Source of the DNA: Gilvimarinus sp. 2_MG-2023 | Lineage (GTDB): Bacteria; Pseudomonadota; Gammaproteobacteria; Pseudomonadales; Cellvibrionaceae | NCBI RefSeq assembly: GCF_030547685.1 | Contig: NZ_JAUOQM010000047.1 | Coordinates: 62,001-126,000 of the forward strand | Reading direction: 5' to 3' | Length of the DNA stretch: 64,000 nt | Shown here: positions 36,860 through 46,590 of the stretch, one piece after another | How the letters are laid out: the number at the start of each line of letters is the position of its first letter | Numbering within the stretch: the stretch's first letter is position 1 | Translations under genes and position numbers: made by a program | Notes under the pieces: generated by a model | What the model was told of the DNA's origin: nothing | Seen by the model: only the letters and a program-made list of their open reading frames with translations | Database searches by the model: none

Positions 36860-39697
36860 ATGACATTATTAAGTATTATTTTACTTCCCTTGCTAGGGGC
36901 ACTTTTGCCCGTCTATACAGAGCGGTTTGGGCGCACAATATGTGCCTATTCAGCGGCTATAGGACCACTGTGTGCTCTGGGCATACTACTGGGCAGTTCA
37001 GCCTCAGTATTCTCCGGTCATATTGAACAAGTTTATATTGCCTGGCTGCCAGCCATTGGGCTGGATTTAAGCTTGCGCTTAGATGGTCTAGGCCTGATGT
37101 TTGCGCTACTGATTGTTGGCATTGGCCTGCTGGTGGTGCTTTATGCCCGCTATTACCTCGCTCAACGCGACTCTCTGGGTAAGCTCTACGCGCTGTTACA
37201 GCTGTTTATGATGGCCATGTTAGGCATTGTATTATCCAGCAACTTGTTGCTGATGATCGTCTTTTGGGAGATCACAAGCCTGGTCTCTTTCTTGTTAATA
37301 GGTTACTGGTCCGACCAGTCCGACGCCCGCAAAGGTGCCCGTATGGCGCTGACTGTCACCGGTGCCGGCGGGTTGTGTTTGCTGGCCGGCGCCCTTTTGA
37401 TCGAGCGTATTGTCGGCAGCTTTGAGCTGGATGCCATCTTTGCCGCTGCCGATCAAATTAAGGCTCACGCCAGTTACCCAGTCATTCTGGTGCTGGTGCT
37501 ACTAGGCGCCTTTACCAAGTCCGCTCAGTTCCCTTTTCAATTTTGGCTACCCCATGCCATGAGCGCCCCTACCCCGGTATCGGCCTACCTGCATTCGGCC
37601 ACCATGGTCAAAGCTGGGGTCTTTTTACTGGCGCGGATGCACCCTGCTCTGGCTGGTACCGATGGCTGGTTCTATTTGGTGACCTTCACCGGTATGGCGA
37701 CCTTGTTATTCGGCGCCTACAACGCTCTGTTCAAACACGACCTCAAAGGGTTGTTGGCGTACTCAACCATTAGTCACCTCGGGCTGATTACCATGCTGCT
37801 TGGCTTTAGCACCGATTTGGCAGTGGTGGCGGCGATATTTCATATTATTAACCACGCCACTTTTAAAGCTTCGTTGTTTATGGCCGCCGGGATTATCGAT
37901 CACGAAACCGGCACCCGCGATATGCGCAAAATCAACGGCATGTGGAAGTACATGCCGCACACCGCTCTACTCGCCATGGTCGCCGCCCTCGCCATGGCTG
38001 GGGTGCCCTTGCTGAACGGCTTTCTCAGTAAAGAGATGTTTTTCTCCGAGGCGCTGCACATTGAATCCATGGGCATGTTCAGCTGGGTGTTCCCCTTATC
38101 TGCCACCTTAGCCGGTATTTTTTCCGTCGCCTATTCGGTGCGGTTTATTCACGATGTATTTTTCAATGGTGAGCCTGTCGACTTGCCTAAATACCCACCG
38201 CACGAGCCACCGCGCTATATGATTGTGCCGGTAGAAATCCTGGTGGGCTTGTGTTTATTGGTAGGAATTGTACCCAACTTGACGGTGGCGCCGTTTCTGC
38301 AAGCAGCCAGCTTGGCCGTGCTAGGTCACGACATGCCCGACTATCACATCGCCATTTGGCACGGGGTAAATTTGCCCTTAATCATGAGCTTTGTGGCTTT
38401 AGCTGGCGGCTTGCTGATGTATCGCCAGCGCTCGGGGTTGTTTGCGTTCTACGAGCGGAAATACCGCCACGATGAAAAAATAATGTTCGAATCGAGAGTG
38501 CAATTCTCGGTGCGTATGGCACAGATGCTCACCGACTTAATTCAAAACAACTCTTTGCAACGTTATATGGCGCTGCTGATCGGCGCCGCCGTGGTGGCAA
38601 TCGGTTATGCCTTATTACCGGGTATTCCATGGCCGCAAGACTTCGCACTCACCGCATTAGAGCCGGTCAGCTTGCTAGCCGCCATTGTTCTAACCGTCGG
38701 TGCATTAGGTACAGTGCTATTGCATCACAACCGTTTTGCCGCACTCTTGCTCTTAAGTGTAGTGGGATTGGTGGTATCGCTGATTTTTGTGCGATATTCC
38801 GCGCCAGACTTGGCCCTGACGCAAATTTCGGTAGAAGTGGTTACCATCGTCTTACTGATGCTAGCTCTGTATTTCTTACCGCAAATCACACCCAACGAAT
38901 CGGGAGCAAAGCGCGTGGGGCGCGATATCATTCTCGCCACAGCCGCCGGTTTGGGCATGGGTATTTTGACCTTTGCGATGCTCACCACACCGTACCAAAC
39001 CTTATCTGACTTTTATTTGGCCAACAGTGTCAGCGGTGGCGGCGGCGCCAATGTGGTCAACGTGATTCTGGTGGACTTTCGCGGCTTCGATACCCTGGGC
39101 GAAATTACCGTCTTAGCCATTGCCGCGGTGGGTATTTATGCCATGCTCAACGGCTTACATTTACCACTACCACAAGCCGATGGCGATGGCCGCCGCTGGG
39201 ATAAAGAGCCCCACCCCCCCATACTGTCTGTGATGGCGCGTATTCTTTTACCACTGGCCATTCTGGTGTCGATTTTTATTTTCCTGCGCGGGCACAATGC
39301 TCCGGGCGGTGGTTTTATTGCCGGCCTAGTGACCAGCGTTGCCTTAATCTTGCAGTATTTGGCCTCTGGCACTCTTTGGATGCAAGAGCGCTTGCGCTGG
39401 CGCTACCGTCGCGTCGCTGTCTCGGGGGTTTTAATTGCCACTTTAACTGGGGTCGGTAGCTGGTTCTTCGGCTATCCGTTCTTAACCTCGACCTTTGACC
39501 ACTTCCATATCCCACTGATCGGGGAGATTGAGCTCGCCTCTGCCATGATCTTCGATACTGGGGTTTATATTACCGTTGTGGGGGCTACCTTGTTGATCTT
39601 GGCCCACCTCGGCAAGCTGGCGCAAACCAGCCATTCGCCCCGCCCACCGACCAGTAAAGCGTTTAGCGGTGCCGATCTGAATAAAGGAGACGATTAG
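36860..39697 (+). CDS. mrpA: Mrp-type cation/H+ antiporter subunit AB (fused)
   Basis: The largest subunit of the multi-subunit Na+(K+)/H+ antiporter. In its 945 residues the N-terminal ~500 are NuoL/ND5-like ([15 protein letters not shown]-type proton-antiporter segment, written here [20 protein letters not shown]). After about residue 600 follows the MrpA C-terminal part, and the final ~140 residues are MrpB ([20 protein letters not shown]). The A-B fusion is the group 2 arrangement known from Pha/Mrp operons of proteobacteria. All six genes overlap or nearly touch. The ion transported cannot be told from sequence. Confidence 0.95.
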   Translation: MTLLSIILLPLLGALLPVYTERFGRTICAYSAAIGPLCALGILLGSSASVFSGHIEQVYIAWLPAIGLDLSLRLDGLGLMFALLIVGIGLLVVLYARYYLAQRDSLGKLYALLQLFMMAMLGIVLSSNLLLMIVFWEITSLVSFLLIGYWSDQSDARKGARMALTVTGAGGLCLLAGALLIERIVGSFELDAIFAAADQIKAHASYPVILVLVLLGAFTKSAQFPFQFWLPHAMSAPTPVSAYLHSATMVKAGVFLLARMHPALAGTDGWFYLVTFTGMATLLFGAYNALFKHDLKGLLAYSTISHLGLITMLLGFSTDLAVVAAIFHIINHATFKASLFMAAGIIDHETGTRDMRKINGMWKYMPHTALLAMVAALAMAGVPLLNGFLSKEMFFSEALHIESMGMFSWVFPLSATLAGIFSVAYSVRFIHDVFFNGEPVDLPKYPPHEPPRYMIVPVEILVGLCLLVGIVPNLTVAPFLQAASLAVLGHDMPDYHIAIWHGVNLPLIMSFVALAGGLLMYRQRSGLFAFYERKYRHDEKIMFESRVQFSVRMAQMLTDLIQNNSLQRYMALLIGAAVVAIGYALLPGIPWPQDFALTALEPVSLLAAIVLTVGALGTVLLHHNRFAALLLLSVVGLVVSLIFVRYSAPDLALTQISVEVVTIVLLMLALYFLPQITPNESGAKRVGRDIILATAAGLGMGILTFAMLTTPYQTLSDFYLANSVSGGGGANVVNVILVDFRGFDTLGEITVLAIAAVGIYAMLNGLHLPLPQADGDGRRWDKEPHPPILSVMARILLPLAILVSIFIFLRGHNAPGGGFIAGLVTSVALILQYLASGTLWMQERLRWRYRRVAVSGVLIATLTGVGSWFFGYPFLTSTFDHFHIPLIGEIELASAMIFDTGVYITVVGATLLILAHLGKLAQTSHSPRPPTSKAFSGADLNKGDD

Positions 39698-40038
39698 TGG
39701 AAATTTTAATATCCGCCGTCATTGCCATCTTGACCAGTTGCGGCGTCTATTTACTACTGCGCGGCCGCACATTCCCCATTATTTTGGGGCTGACTCTACT
39801 TACCTATGCGGTTAATTTGTTTATTTTTATGTCCGGGCGCTTAAACACTAGCGCCAGTACCATTATTGGTGTGGGCGATCAGTACGCTGACCCCTTACCC
39901 CAAGCCTTGGTTTTAACGGCCATTGTAATCAGCTTTGCCATGACCGCCTTTGTCTTAGTGCTCGCCCTGCGAGCGCGTGCTGAGCTCGGCAATGATCATG
40001 TCGACGGGCGCAACAGTATCGAGGAGATCAAATCGTGA
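39697..40038 (+). CDS. mrpC: Mrp antiporter subunit C (NuoK-like)
   Basis: A three-helix membrane subunit of 113 residues, homologous to NuoK of complex I. The GTG start overlaps the mrpAB stop codon (TAGTGG) and has AAGGAG 7 nt upstream. YLLLRGRTFPIILGLTLLTYAVNLFIF is the conserved first part, and DPLPQALVLTAIVISFAMTAF carries the usual PxPQALVLTAIVI signature. Confidence 0.95.
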   Translation: MEILISAVIAILTSCGVYLLLRGRTFPIILGLTLLTYAVNLFIFMSGRLNTSASTIIGVGDQYADPLPQALVLTAIVISFAMTAFVLVLALRARAELGNDHVDGRNSIEEIKS

Positions 40039-41558
40039 ACCATTTGATTATTGCTCCGGTACTGTTGCCACTTCTGACGGCCATTGTATTATTGCTCGGC
40101 ACAGGGCGGCCGCCACGGATTCAACGCGGCATCAGTTTTATCAGTGTCTGCGCCCAACTTGCAGTGGCTTTGGTATTACTGAGCATTGCCGCCGGTGACC
40201 AAACACTGGTCTACGCACTCGGCAACTGGGCTCCCCCTTTTGGTATTGTCTTAGTGCTCGATCGCCTCAGTGCCTTGATGGTGGCCCTGACTGCCAGCTT
40301 GGCTTTTTTTAGCCTCTGGTACGCTGCGCGCGGCAATGACAAACCCACCGATAGCTTGCACAGCGTGATGCACTTTTTGTTGATGGGCGTGAACGGAGCC
40401 TTTTTAACCGGTGATTTGTTCAACCTGTTTGTGTTCTTTGAGGTACTGTTAATTGCCTCCTACACCTTGCTACTACACGGTGGAGGCGCAGCGCGGATTA
40501 AATCAGGGTTGCATTATGTACTGCTCAATTTAATTGGATCGAGCTTATTCTTGATTGCCGCTGCCCTACTCTACGGCTTAACCGGCACCCTGAACATGGC
40601 GGATATGGCAGTCAAGGTCGCCAACACCAGCGCCGAACAAGCGCCACTGATGCACGCCGCTGCGCTGTTGTTGTTGGTGGTATTTGGTTTAAAAGCGGCC
40701 ATGGTACCGCTGTACTTTTGGTTGCCACGAGCTTATGCCTCGGCCTCGGCTCCTGTAGCCGCTATGTTTTGCATCATGACCAAAATCGGTATTTACGCCA
40801 TTATTCGCATGTACAGTTTGGTGTTCGGCACCGAAGCAGGCCTGCTCGCTAATGTCGCTAGCCCTTGGCTCTGGCCATTAGCGTTAATTACGCTCACCCT
40901 AGGGGCGGCTGGGGCTCTTGCTGCTCGAGAATTGCGATTGCAAATTGCCTATTTAGTCGTAGTATCGGTCGGCACCATGTTAGCCGGAGTGGCGCTGAAC
41001 AGCGTTGCCGCCCTGGGCGCCACACTCTACTATTTACTGCACTCTACTTGGGTATGTGCCGCTTTATTTCTATTGGCCGATATTATTATGCGTCAACGCG
41101 GGGCCACCTCGGACCGTATTATCACCGGGCCACGACTCAAACAACCGGTGCTGCTGGGGACTGTGTTTTTCATTGGCGCGGCGGCCGTGATTGGTATGCC
41201 GCCACTGTCTGGCTTTATCGGCAAGGTCATGTTGATGCGCTCTGCCGTCAGCGATGAGCAAACCTTCTGGCTTTGGTTTTTACTGCTGGCCTCAAGCATT
41301 GTTATGGTGACCGCGTTAAGCCGCAGTGGCAGCACCATTTTTTGGCGCACCGAAAACCGCACCGCCAAAGCAGATAAAGCAGACCACCTGGCATTGGCAG
41401 CAGTAATGGCACTTTTTGCTTGCACTCTAGCGCTGAGTTTTGCCGCCAGCCCTGTGGTAAATTACACCCAAGCCACCGCCGCCCAAATCATGGCCCCCAA
41501 CAATTATATTGATGCTGTGCTAAGCCACCAAACTGTCGAGGGGGTACACCATGAATAG
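40035..41558 (+). CDS. mrpD: Mrp antiporter subunit D (NuoN/NuoM-like)
   Basis: A polytopic antiporter-like subunit of 507 residues with about 14 helices. The functional glutamate region GDLFNLFVFFEVLLIASY, with its conserved Glu in FFEVLL, and LKAAMVPLYFWLPRAY, with the helix-7-type lysine, are present. Start and preceding stop overlap (GTGA). Confidence 0.95.
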   Translation: MNHLIIAPVLLPLLTAIVLLLGTGRPPRIQRGISFISVCAQLAVALVLLSIAAGDQTLVYALGNWAPPFGIVLVLDRLSALMVALTASLAFFSLWYAARGNDKPTDSLHSVMHFLLMGVNGAFLTGDLFNLFVFFEVLLIASYTLLLHGGGAARIKSGLHYVLLNLIGSSLFLIAAALLYGLTGTLNMADMAVKVANTSAEQAPLMHAAALLLLVVFGLKAAMVPLYFWLPRAYASASAPVAAMFCIMTKIGIYAIIRMYSLVFGTEAGLLANVASPWLWPLALITLTLGAAGALAARELRLQIAYLVVVSVGTMLAGVALNSVAALGATLYYLLHSTWVCAALFLLADIIMRQRGATSDRIITGPRLKQPVLLGTVFFIGAAAVIGMPPLSGFIGKVMLMRSAVSDEQTFWLWFLLLASSIVMVTALSRSGSTIFWRTENRTAKADKADHLALAAVMALFACTLALSFAASPVVNYTQATAAQIMAPNNYIDAVLSHQTVEGVHHE

Positions 41559-42063
41559 TGTCACCTACAAAAAACTTTTCCCACATAAATTATTGAGTAT
41601 ATTTATGCTCGGGCTCTGGTTAGCCATGAGCAATAGTATTGGCCTTGGGCAGTGGTTATTAGGCGGCTTTTTAGCCTGGGCCATCCCCTATTTCACTCAA
41701 GCCTTCTGGCCGCAATCGATGGTTATCGCCAAGCCTTGGTTGGCCCTGCGCTTTTTGTTGCTGGTGCTATGGGATATCGTCATCGCCAACGCGCAAGTGG
41801 CGGTGTTAATTATGGGGCCCCGCCAAAAACTGCAGCCGGCATTTATGCGAATCCCGCTGGAGTTAAAACAAGACTTCACCATTACCCTATTGGCCAATAC
41901 CATTTCTCTCACCCCAGGAACAGTGACCGTCGATCTGCAGATGGAAGAGGGTTACCTGTTGGTACACGGTTTACACGTGGATGATGTTGAAGCCACCATT
42001 GCTGACATTAAGTCGCGCTACGAGCGCCCATTAAAGGAGATTTTCGAATGCTCCAAAACGTAA
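41551..42063 (+). CDS. mrpE: Mrp antiporter subunit E
   Basis: A small subunit of 170 residues with two to three N-terminal helices and a cytoplasmic domain. The conserved NTISLTPGTVTVD motif lies near residues 112-124, followed by LLVHGLHVDD. It overlaps mrpD by 8 bp and mrpF by 16 bp. Confidence 0.95.
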   Translation: MNSVTYKKLFPHKLLSIFMLGLWLAMSNSIGLGQWLLGGFLAWAIPYFTQAFWPQSMVIAKPWLALRFLLLVLWDIVIANAQVAVLIMGPRQKLQPAFMRIPLELKQDFTITLLANTISLTPGTVTVDLQMEEGYLLVHGLHVDDVEATIADIKSRYERPLKEIFECSKT

Positions 42064-42317
42064 TCCAGCTCACGATGTTTATCGTTGCTCTGGCTTTGGT
42101 ATTAAATGTATGGCGCCTATGCATAGGTCCATCACTGCCAGACCGCATTTTGGCACTGGATACCATGTATATTAATACCATTGCTTTGTTGGTGTTGTTT
42201 GGTATGCACGAACAAAAAACACTCTACTTTGAAGGCGCTCTGCTTATTGCGGTTATGGGCTTTGTGGGTACGGTTGCCCTGTCAAAATATCTGTTGCGCG
42301 GCGACATCATTGAGTGA
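42048..42317 (+). CDS. mrpF: Mrp antiporter subunit F
   Basis: An 89-residue, three-helix subunit with the family block RLCIGPSLPDRILALDTMYIN and the TVALSKYLLRGDIIE ending. Its start lies inside the mrpE 3' end. Confidence 0.94.
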   Translation: MLQNVIQLTMFIVALALVLNVWRLCIGPSLPDRILALDTMYINTIALLVLFGMHEQKTLYFEGALLIAVMGFVGTVALSKYLLRGDIIE

Positions 42318-42324
42318 GGCGAGC

Positions 42325-42684
42325 ATGAATATCTATTTAGAAGTTACTATTTCACTATTTTTATTATTAGGTGGCGTGTTTGCGCTTATTGGCTCACTGG
42401 GCTTAGCACGCCTGCAAGATTTTTTTATGCGCCTGCACGGCCCCACCAAAGCCACCACCCTCGGCGTGGGCGGCATGATTATCGGCTCTATCATATTCTT
42501 TTCCGCCACCGAAGCAGGCCTAAGTTTTCACGAGCTGCTAATTGCCCTGTTCTTATTTATTACCGCCCCAGTCAGCGCACACATAGTAGGTAAAGCAGCC
42601 CTGCACCGGCAGATTGCCTGTGAAGAACGTACACGTAATATTCCTTGGCAGCGCCAAAGTGATAATTCTGACAGTACGAGCTGA
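42325..42684 (+). CDS. mrpG: Mrp antiporter subunit G
   Basis: The last subunit, 119 residues, with three helices and the signature GLARLQDFFMRLHGPTKATT followed by GVGGMIIGS. The frame is open upstream inside mrpF, but the ATG at 42325, 8 bp after the mrpF stop with GAGG upstream, matches the family N-terminus (MNIYLEVTISLFLLLGGVF). Confidence 0.93.
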   Translation: MNIYLEVTISLFLLLGGVFALIGSLGLARLQDFFMRLHGPTKATTLGVGGMIIGSIIFFSATEAGLSFHELLIALFLFITAPVSAHIVGKAALHRQIACEERTRNIPWQRQSDNSDSTS

Positions 42685-42707
42685 GTGTTAAGGTTAGATT
42701 AGCCTGT

Positions 42708-42756
42708 GGAATAGAACGGCCTCGGTATCATATGTATACCTAGTCTGTTCTATCCC
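42708..42756. repeat. Nested palindrome downstream of the mrp operon
   Basis: Outer arms GGAATAGAAC and GTTCTATCCC (nine of ten pairs) flank an inner near-palindrome, GGTATCATATGTATACC. No U-run follows, so terminator function is unproven. It could be a hairpin ending the mrp mRNA or a protein-binding site. Confidence 0.45.
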
Positions 42757-42930
42757 GACGATTAAGACCGTTGGAGCTTCTTAGCAATTACTGGATCTGA
42801 ATAAATAATCCCTATTGTTCGCCCCCCTTTTTGTTCATACATCTGTCGATTTACACAATCCCTATTCGACAACAGTTTGAGTAGTCAAAGACCTTAACTG
42901 TTTACGATACAACCACGACTAGGAGTGTGT

Positions 42931-43344
42931 ATGAAAATATTAATCGAAACGCTTGTTAACGCCCCCCTGAGCACGGTTTGGAATGCCTGGGTGACCCCGG
43001 AAGATATTACTCACTGGAATACAGCATCTGATGAATGGTGTTGTCCAAGCGCAGAACTGGATCTTTCGCAAGGCGGTCGTTTCAACTACCGGATGCAGGC
43101 CAAAGATGGCACAGCAGGGTTTGATTTTGAGGGTGAATTTACGGCCATCATTCCGCATCAATTAATTCGCTACCAACTTGCCGATCAACGTATGGTAGAG
43201 ATTAAATTTACAGCTTTAAAAAACAGCGTTGAAATCATCCAAACATTTGACACTGAAGACAATCACACCGCGGAGCAGCAAAAGCAAGGCTGGCTAAGCA
43301 TTCTCAATAGCTTTAAAAATTATGTGGAAAATAAAACTCATTAA
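42931..43344 (+). CDS. AHSA1/SRPBCC-domain protein
   Basis: A 137-residue protein of the START-like SRPBCC superfamily, AHSA1 group (Aha1 C-terminal-like). The opening VNAPLSTVWNAWVTPEDITHWN, the GGRFNYRM centre and the helix QKQGWLSILNSFKNYVE at the end are the usual marks. Such proteins form a hydrophobic pocket; the ligand and role are unknown. The ATG at 42931 has AGGAG 5 nt upstream, so an earlier GTG is not used. Confidence 0.87.
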   Translation: MKILIETLVNAPLSTVWNAWVTPEDITHWNTASDEWCCPSAELDLSQGGRFNYRMQAKDGTAGFDFEGEFTAIIPHQLIRYQLADQRMVEIKFTALKNSVEIIQTFDTEDNHTAEQQKQGWLSILNSFKNYVENKTH

Positions 43345-43414
43345 ACACAGATTTTAGGGTGCAGACGATAGAAACTCCATTGCCCCCCTATCTTCATCCA
43401 ATATTTCCCACACA

Positions 43415-44257
43415 TTAATTAGAGTTGAGTTTTGGCGTTAATAAATTCACCCCCTGACTCATATACAAATCGTCATACAGTAAACCACCGTTGCCATATG
43501 GGGCGCGGTGGGGCCCTGTATTACAATTCATTAAAAAGTGCGTCAGTGGCTGTTCGCGCTGCATGCGAAAATCCGCCTGCCGATAAACTTGCATTCGCTG
43601 AGCAAACTCCCCGCCTCGGACAAACACATCGTAGCGCTGGCCGCCTAAAGCTCTGGGGGCATTATTGACGACATACCAGATTTCATACCACAGACCAGGC
43701 TCAAGAGGCTTGGCCTCTGCCCCGGTTGTGGGATTAATAACATTGGCATAGCCACCATCGACCTTGACCATCAAGGCGCCGGTATTAACCAACCCCGAGG
43801 ATTCGGTTTTGTCGGTTACGCGCAACGTTGGCTCAAACGCGTTGTAGTCATTTTTCTCGATGCCCTCGGCGCCCATATTGCTGACCCCGAATGCATGGTT
43901 ATTGGGAAAAGACTCAACCTGAATGCGGCTATAAAACGTAAAAGTCTCCCCTAGTTTAACCTCGCGAGGCAGTGCCTTATAAGTCAGTGCTTTGCGGTTG
44001 CCAACAATACCTTCAGCGGCGGGTTTTTTAAGCAAATAGGCGTTTTCTTCACCCGGCCCAGCCTCCGTACGGCGCTCGGTCACTTGCGGATTATCGATGC
44101 GCGGCTCAGTGTCATTTTTGGTATCGGCCTTGCTCCAGTGCACCAGCGCATTAGGGGCTTCAAAGTCGTCGATTAGAATCCAGCCGGCCGTGTCAGCCAA
44201 GCTTAGCGGCGAAAGTACACTGGCATAGAGCGCTAACGAGGCCCATAAATATTTCAT
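43415..44257 (-). CDS. Secreted protein, probably concanavalin-like beta-sandwich, unknown function
   Basis: A 280-residue protein with a signal peptide (about 1-21, ending LSLA). The mature protein starts ADTAGWILIDDFEAPNALVHW and has strands typical of jelly-roll lectin/laminin-G-like modules (TFYSRIQVESFPNNHAFGVS; LEPGLWYEIWYVVNN; GGLLYDDLYMSQG). I do not recognise the family. Sugar binding or a polysaccharide-lyase relative are guesses that would suit this kind of organism. It stands alone, downstream of an orphan histidine kinase on the same strand, about 155 bp apart. Confidence 0.6.
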   Translation of the reverse strand: MKYLWASLALYASVLSPLSLADTAGWILIDDFEAPNALVHWSKADTKNDTEPRIDNPQVTERRTEAGPGEENAYLLKKPAAEGIVGNRKALTYKALPREVKLGETFTFYSRIQVESFPNNHAFGVSNMGAEGIEKNDYNAFEPTLRVTDKTESSGLVNTGALMVKVDGGYANVINPTTGAEAKPLEPGLWYEIWYVVNNAPRALGGQRYDVFVRGGEFAQRMQVYRQADFRMQREQPLTHFLMNCNTGPHRAPYGNGGLLYDDLYMSQGVNLLTPKLNSN

Positions 44258-44414
44258 AATAACTCCTATTTTTATCGGGTGTAGAGCGCGAGATATTAGT
44301 TATATTAAACATCAACCCACCCGCACACTGTTGCGGCTCGTCATTACCTCGTGACCGACACCGGATTGCGAACTAAGTCTTAGAAAATCACGACATCGTC
44401 CCTAGGGCGATGAT

Positions 44415-46484
44415 TTAACGTGACTGCGTCACCGGCCACTGAAACTGGAAACAGCAACCAAGCTCGGCCCCCTCACTTGGCAGCAAGGTAACATTTCCCC
44501 CGTGCTGCTCGACTATGGTTTTTGCCAAATATAAACCAATACCAGAGCCTGGTTGGGTTTGTACATTTGGCGCCCGGTAAAATTTGTCGAATATTTTATC
44601 TTGCAGGTTTGGATCAATACCCGGGCCACGGTCGCTTATCTGCAAGTAGACTTGCGAGTCAGTCTGGCACAGCTGCACCAGTATCTTTGTATCCTCAGGG
44701 GAGTATTTAAGCGCATTTTCCACAACATTCACCCATGCGATTGCCAGTAATTCTGGGTCAATTTCACTGATAACTGCCTCTTTAGGCAACACCAACTCAA
44801 TGCGACCTCGACCAAAATTAAAAGCAAATAATCTTTCCAAAATTTGACATACATCCACCGATTGTATTTTTATGTCGGGCGCCCCATCGGTGGCTAATCG
44901 CTCTGAAGTTAAGCAATTATTCATCAGAATTGTCATGCGCTCGGTATTATTGCGAATACGCTGTATTCGAGGCACCACCTCTGGAAAGCGTTGGCTCAGT
45001 TGTATCTGCAGGTTTTGCGCAACCATATCAATGACCGCTAAGGGTGAACGAAATTCATGCGATACCATTGCCACAAATTCTTTTTGCGTTTGTAACGCTA
45101 ATTTTTCGTTGGCCAGAGATTCTCTTAGCTTCACCTCGATGGACGCCCTTTGCTCAATTTCCTTAGTTAAAGCAATATTGGCACAACCCAAATCCAGTGT
45201 TCTTGCTTGAACCTTTGACTCCAGCTCAAGGTTATGAGTTGTCACCTGCTGCAATAAAGCTTCTTTCGCAGCGAATTTATCTTGTTCTGCTTGCCAGGCG
45301 CGGCGTGCCAAAGCGAAATTGAGTAGCACCACATGAATCAAACCGCCAATATTAGGCAAGTGATCAATCAATGGAATCCAGCCACCCAAACCTAAACCCT
45401 TAGAGAAGAGCAGTAGCAATGCAACTTGCAACGGCAAAAATGCCACCGCGTAAAAACGCAACGATCGGTGCCGTATTAATGCATGTAAACTGACAAACAA
45501 GAAAACGACTATAAATGTACTCGTTATCACTGAGCTAGCGATAAACAACCAACGCCACCCAGCCACAACAATGAACACACCCGTCAATAAAAATGCCGTA
45601 ATGTAACCCCAGGTGACATAATAAATGTAGCGATAAAAGGTGCGAAGCCGAAAAGTACCTTGTAAAAATAGAATAAAAGTTGCGCCAAATAAGGCCGAAC
45701 TCAGTACCATTAAGGTAGACACCGACATGTTAGGGCCGGAAAAAACAAACTGCGAGGCATAACCTCCACTAATGGATGAAAATGCCCCCAACAATATCAT
45801 CGACACGGCGTATAATAGATAATCTCTATCACGCAACCTATACCAGAAAATAAAGTTGATTAAGGCCGCTAACAACACCATTCCCAAATACAGCCCATAA
45901 GTCACATACTCGATGGCCATAAAACGTTGGAATTTCTCTGGGGTAAGTAGCATAACATCGGTACTTTGCTGATCATAAAACCCCAACTTCAAATGATAGG
46001 TGGTCAGCGCCGATGGTGTGAAATTAAGCCGATACACAAACCCACGGTAATCGTACTCTCGGTTGCTAAACGGATACGCAAAGCCCTGTTTTTTGCCGTT
46101 GGTTATCAACTGTCCATGGCGGTACAGTTCTAGATGCTCAATATATGCTGGTAAAAGTGTGAGTAACCACTCGGTGGGGGCATCGTCATCTGGCTGCAAA
46201 CAAAGACGCAGCCATAAACCTCCGCCACGAGTCGCAGACGACACGTTACCCGATGCTTGCTCGAAGCGTGAATCGGGCAAAGCCATAACCTGTTCAATAG
46301 TCAACGCCCGTGCCGGGTCTTCCAGAACCAAAAGCGACAGGTTGTCAGTATTAACCGCCGCCGACATGGATTCCGACAATATCTGCGCGGGGCACTGTGC
46401 ATTTGCCCAAGTCCCTAGCGCCATTATCAATATCACTAACCAGCGCCCAATTTGAACAGCAGGCGCTGTGTTTTTTCTTATCAC
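44415..46484 (-). CDS. 7TMR-DISM sensor histidine kinase (orphan)
   Basis: Membrane histidine kinase of 689 residues. After a signal peptide (to about 30, ending WANAQ) comes a 7TMR-DISMED2 periplasmic domain (about 40-185, including GGGLWLRLCLQPD), which often binds carbohydrates. A seven-helix DISM domain follows (about 190-400), then a coiled linker, HisKA (FVAMVSHEFRSPLAV) and HATPase (NVVENALKYSPED; DRGPGIDPN; GSGIGLYLAKTIVEQHGG). No receiver domain is attached and no response regulator is adjacent on this strand. I prefer the GTG at 46484, with AGGAG 10 nt upstream and a cleaner signal peptide, over the ATG 42 bp earlier. Confidence 0.88.
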   Translation of the reverse strand: MIRKNTAPAVQIGRWLVILIMALGTWANAQCPAQILSESMSAAVNTDNLSLLVLEDPARALTIEQVMALPDSRFEQASGNVSSATRGGGLWLRLCLQPDDDAPTEWLLTLLPAYIEHLELYRHGQLITNGKKQGFAYPFSNREYDYRGFVYRLNFTPSALTTYHLKLGFYDQQSTDVMLLTPEKFQRFMAIEYVTYGLYLGMVLLAALINFIFWYRLRDRDYLLYAVSMILLGAFSSISGGYASQFVFSGPNMSVSTLMVLSSALFGATFILFLQGTFRLRTFYRYIYYVTWGYITAFLLTGVFIVVAGWRWLFIASSVITSTFIVVFLFVSLHALIRHRSLRFYAVAFLPLQVALLLLFSKGLGLGGWIPLIDHLPNIGGLIHVVLLNFALARRAWQAEQDKFAAKEALLQQVTTHNLELESKVQARTLDLGCANIALTKEIEQRASIEVKLRESLANEKLALQTQKEFVAMVSHEFRSPLAVIDMVAQNLQIQLSQRFPEVVPRIQRIRNNTERMTILMNNCLTSERLATDGAPDIKIQSVDVCQILERLFAFNFGRGRIELVLPKEAVISEIDPELLAIAWVNVVENALKYSPEDTKILVQLCQTDSQVYLQISDRGPGIDPNLQDKIFDKFYRAPNVQTQPGSGIGLYLAKTIVEQHGGNVTLLPSEGAELGCCFQFQWPVTQSR

Positions 46485-46590
46485 GACACCAAGTCTCCTT
46501 CTTAGGTGTGCTTCGTTTTCAAGCACGACTAGTCCCTATTACGCCCTATCAGAAGAGGTGAGTGCGTAAGCGTGGTACGTTAGCGGCAGT

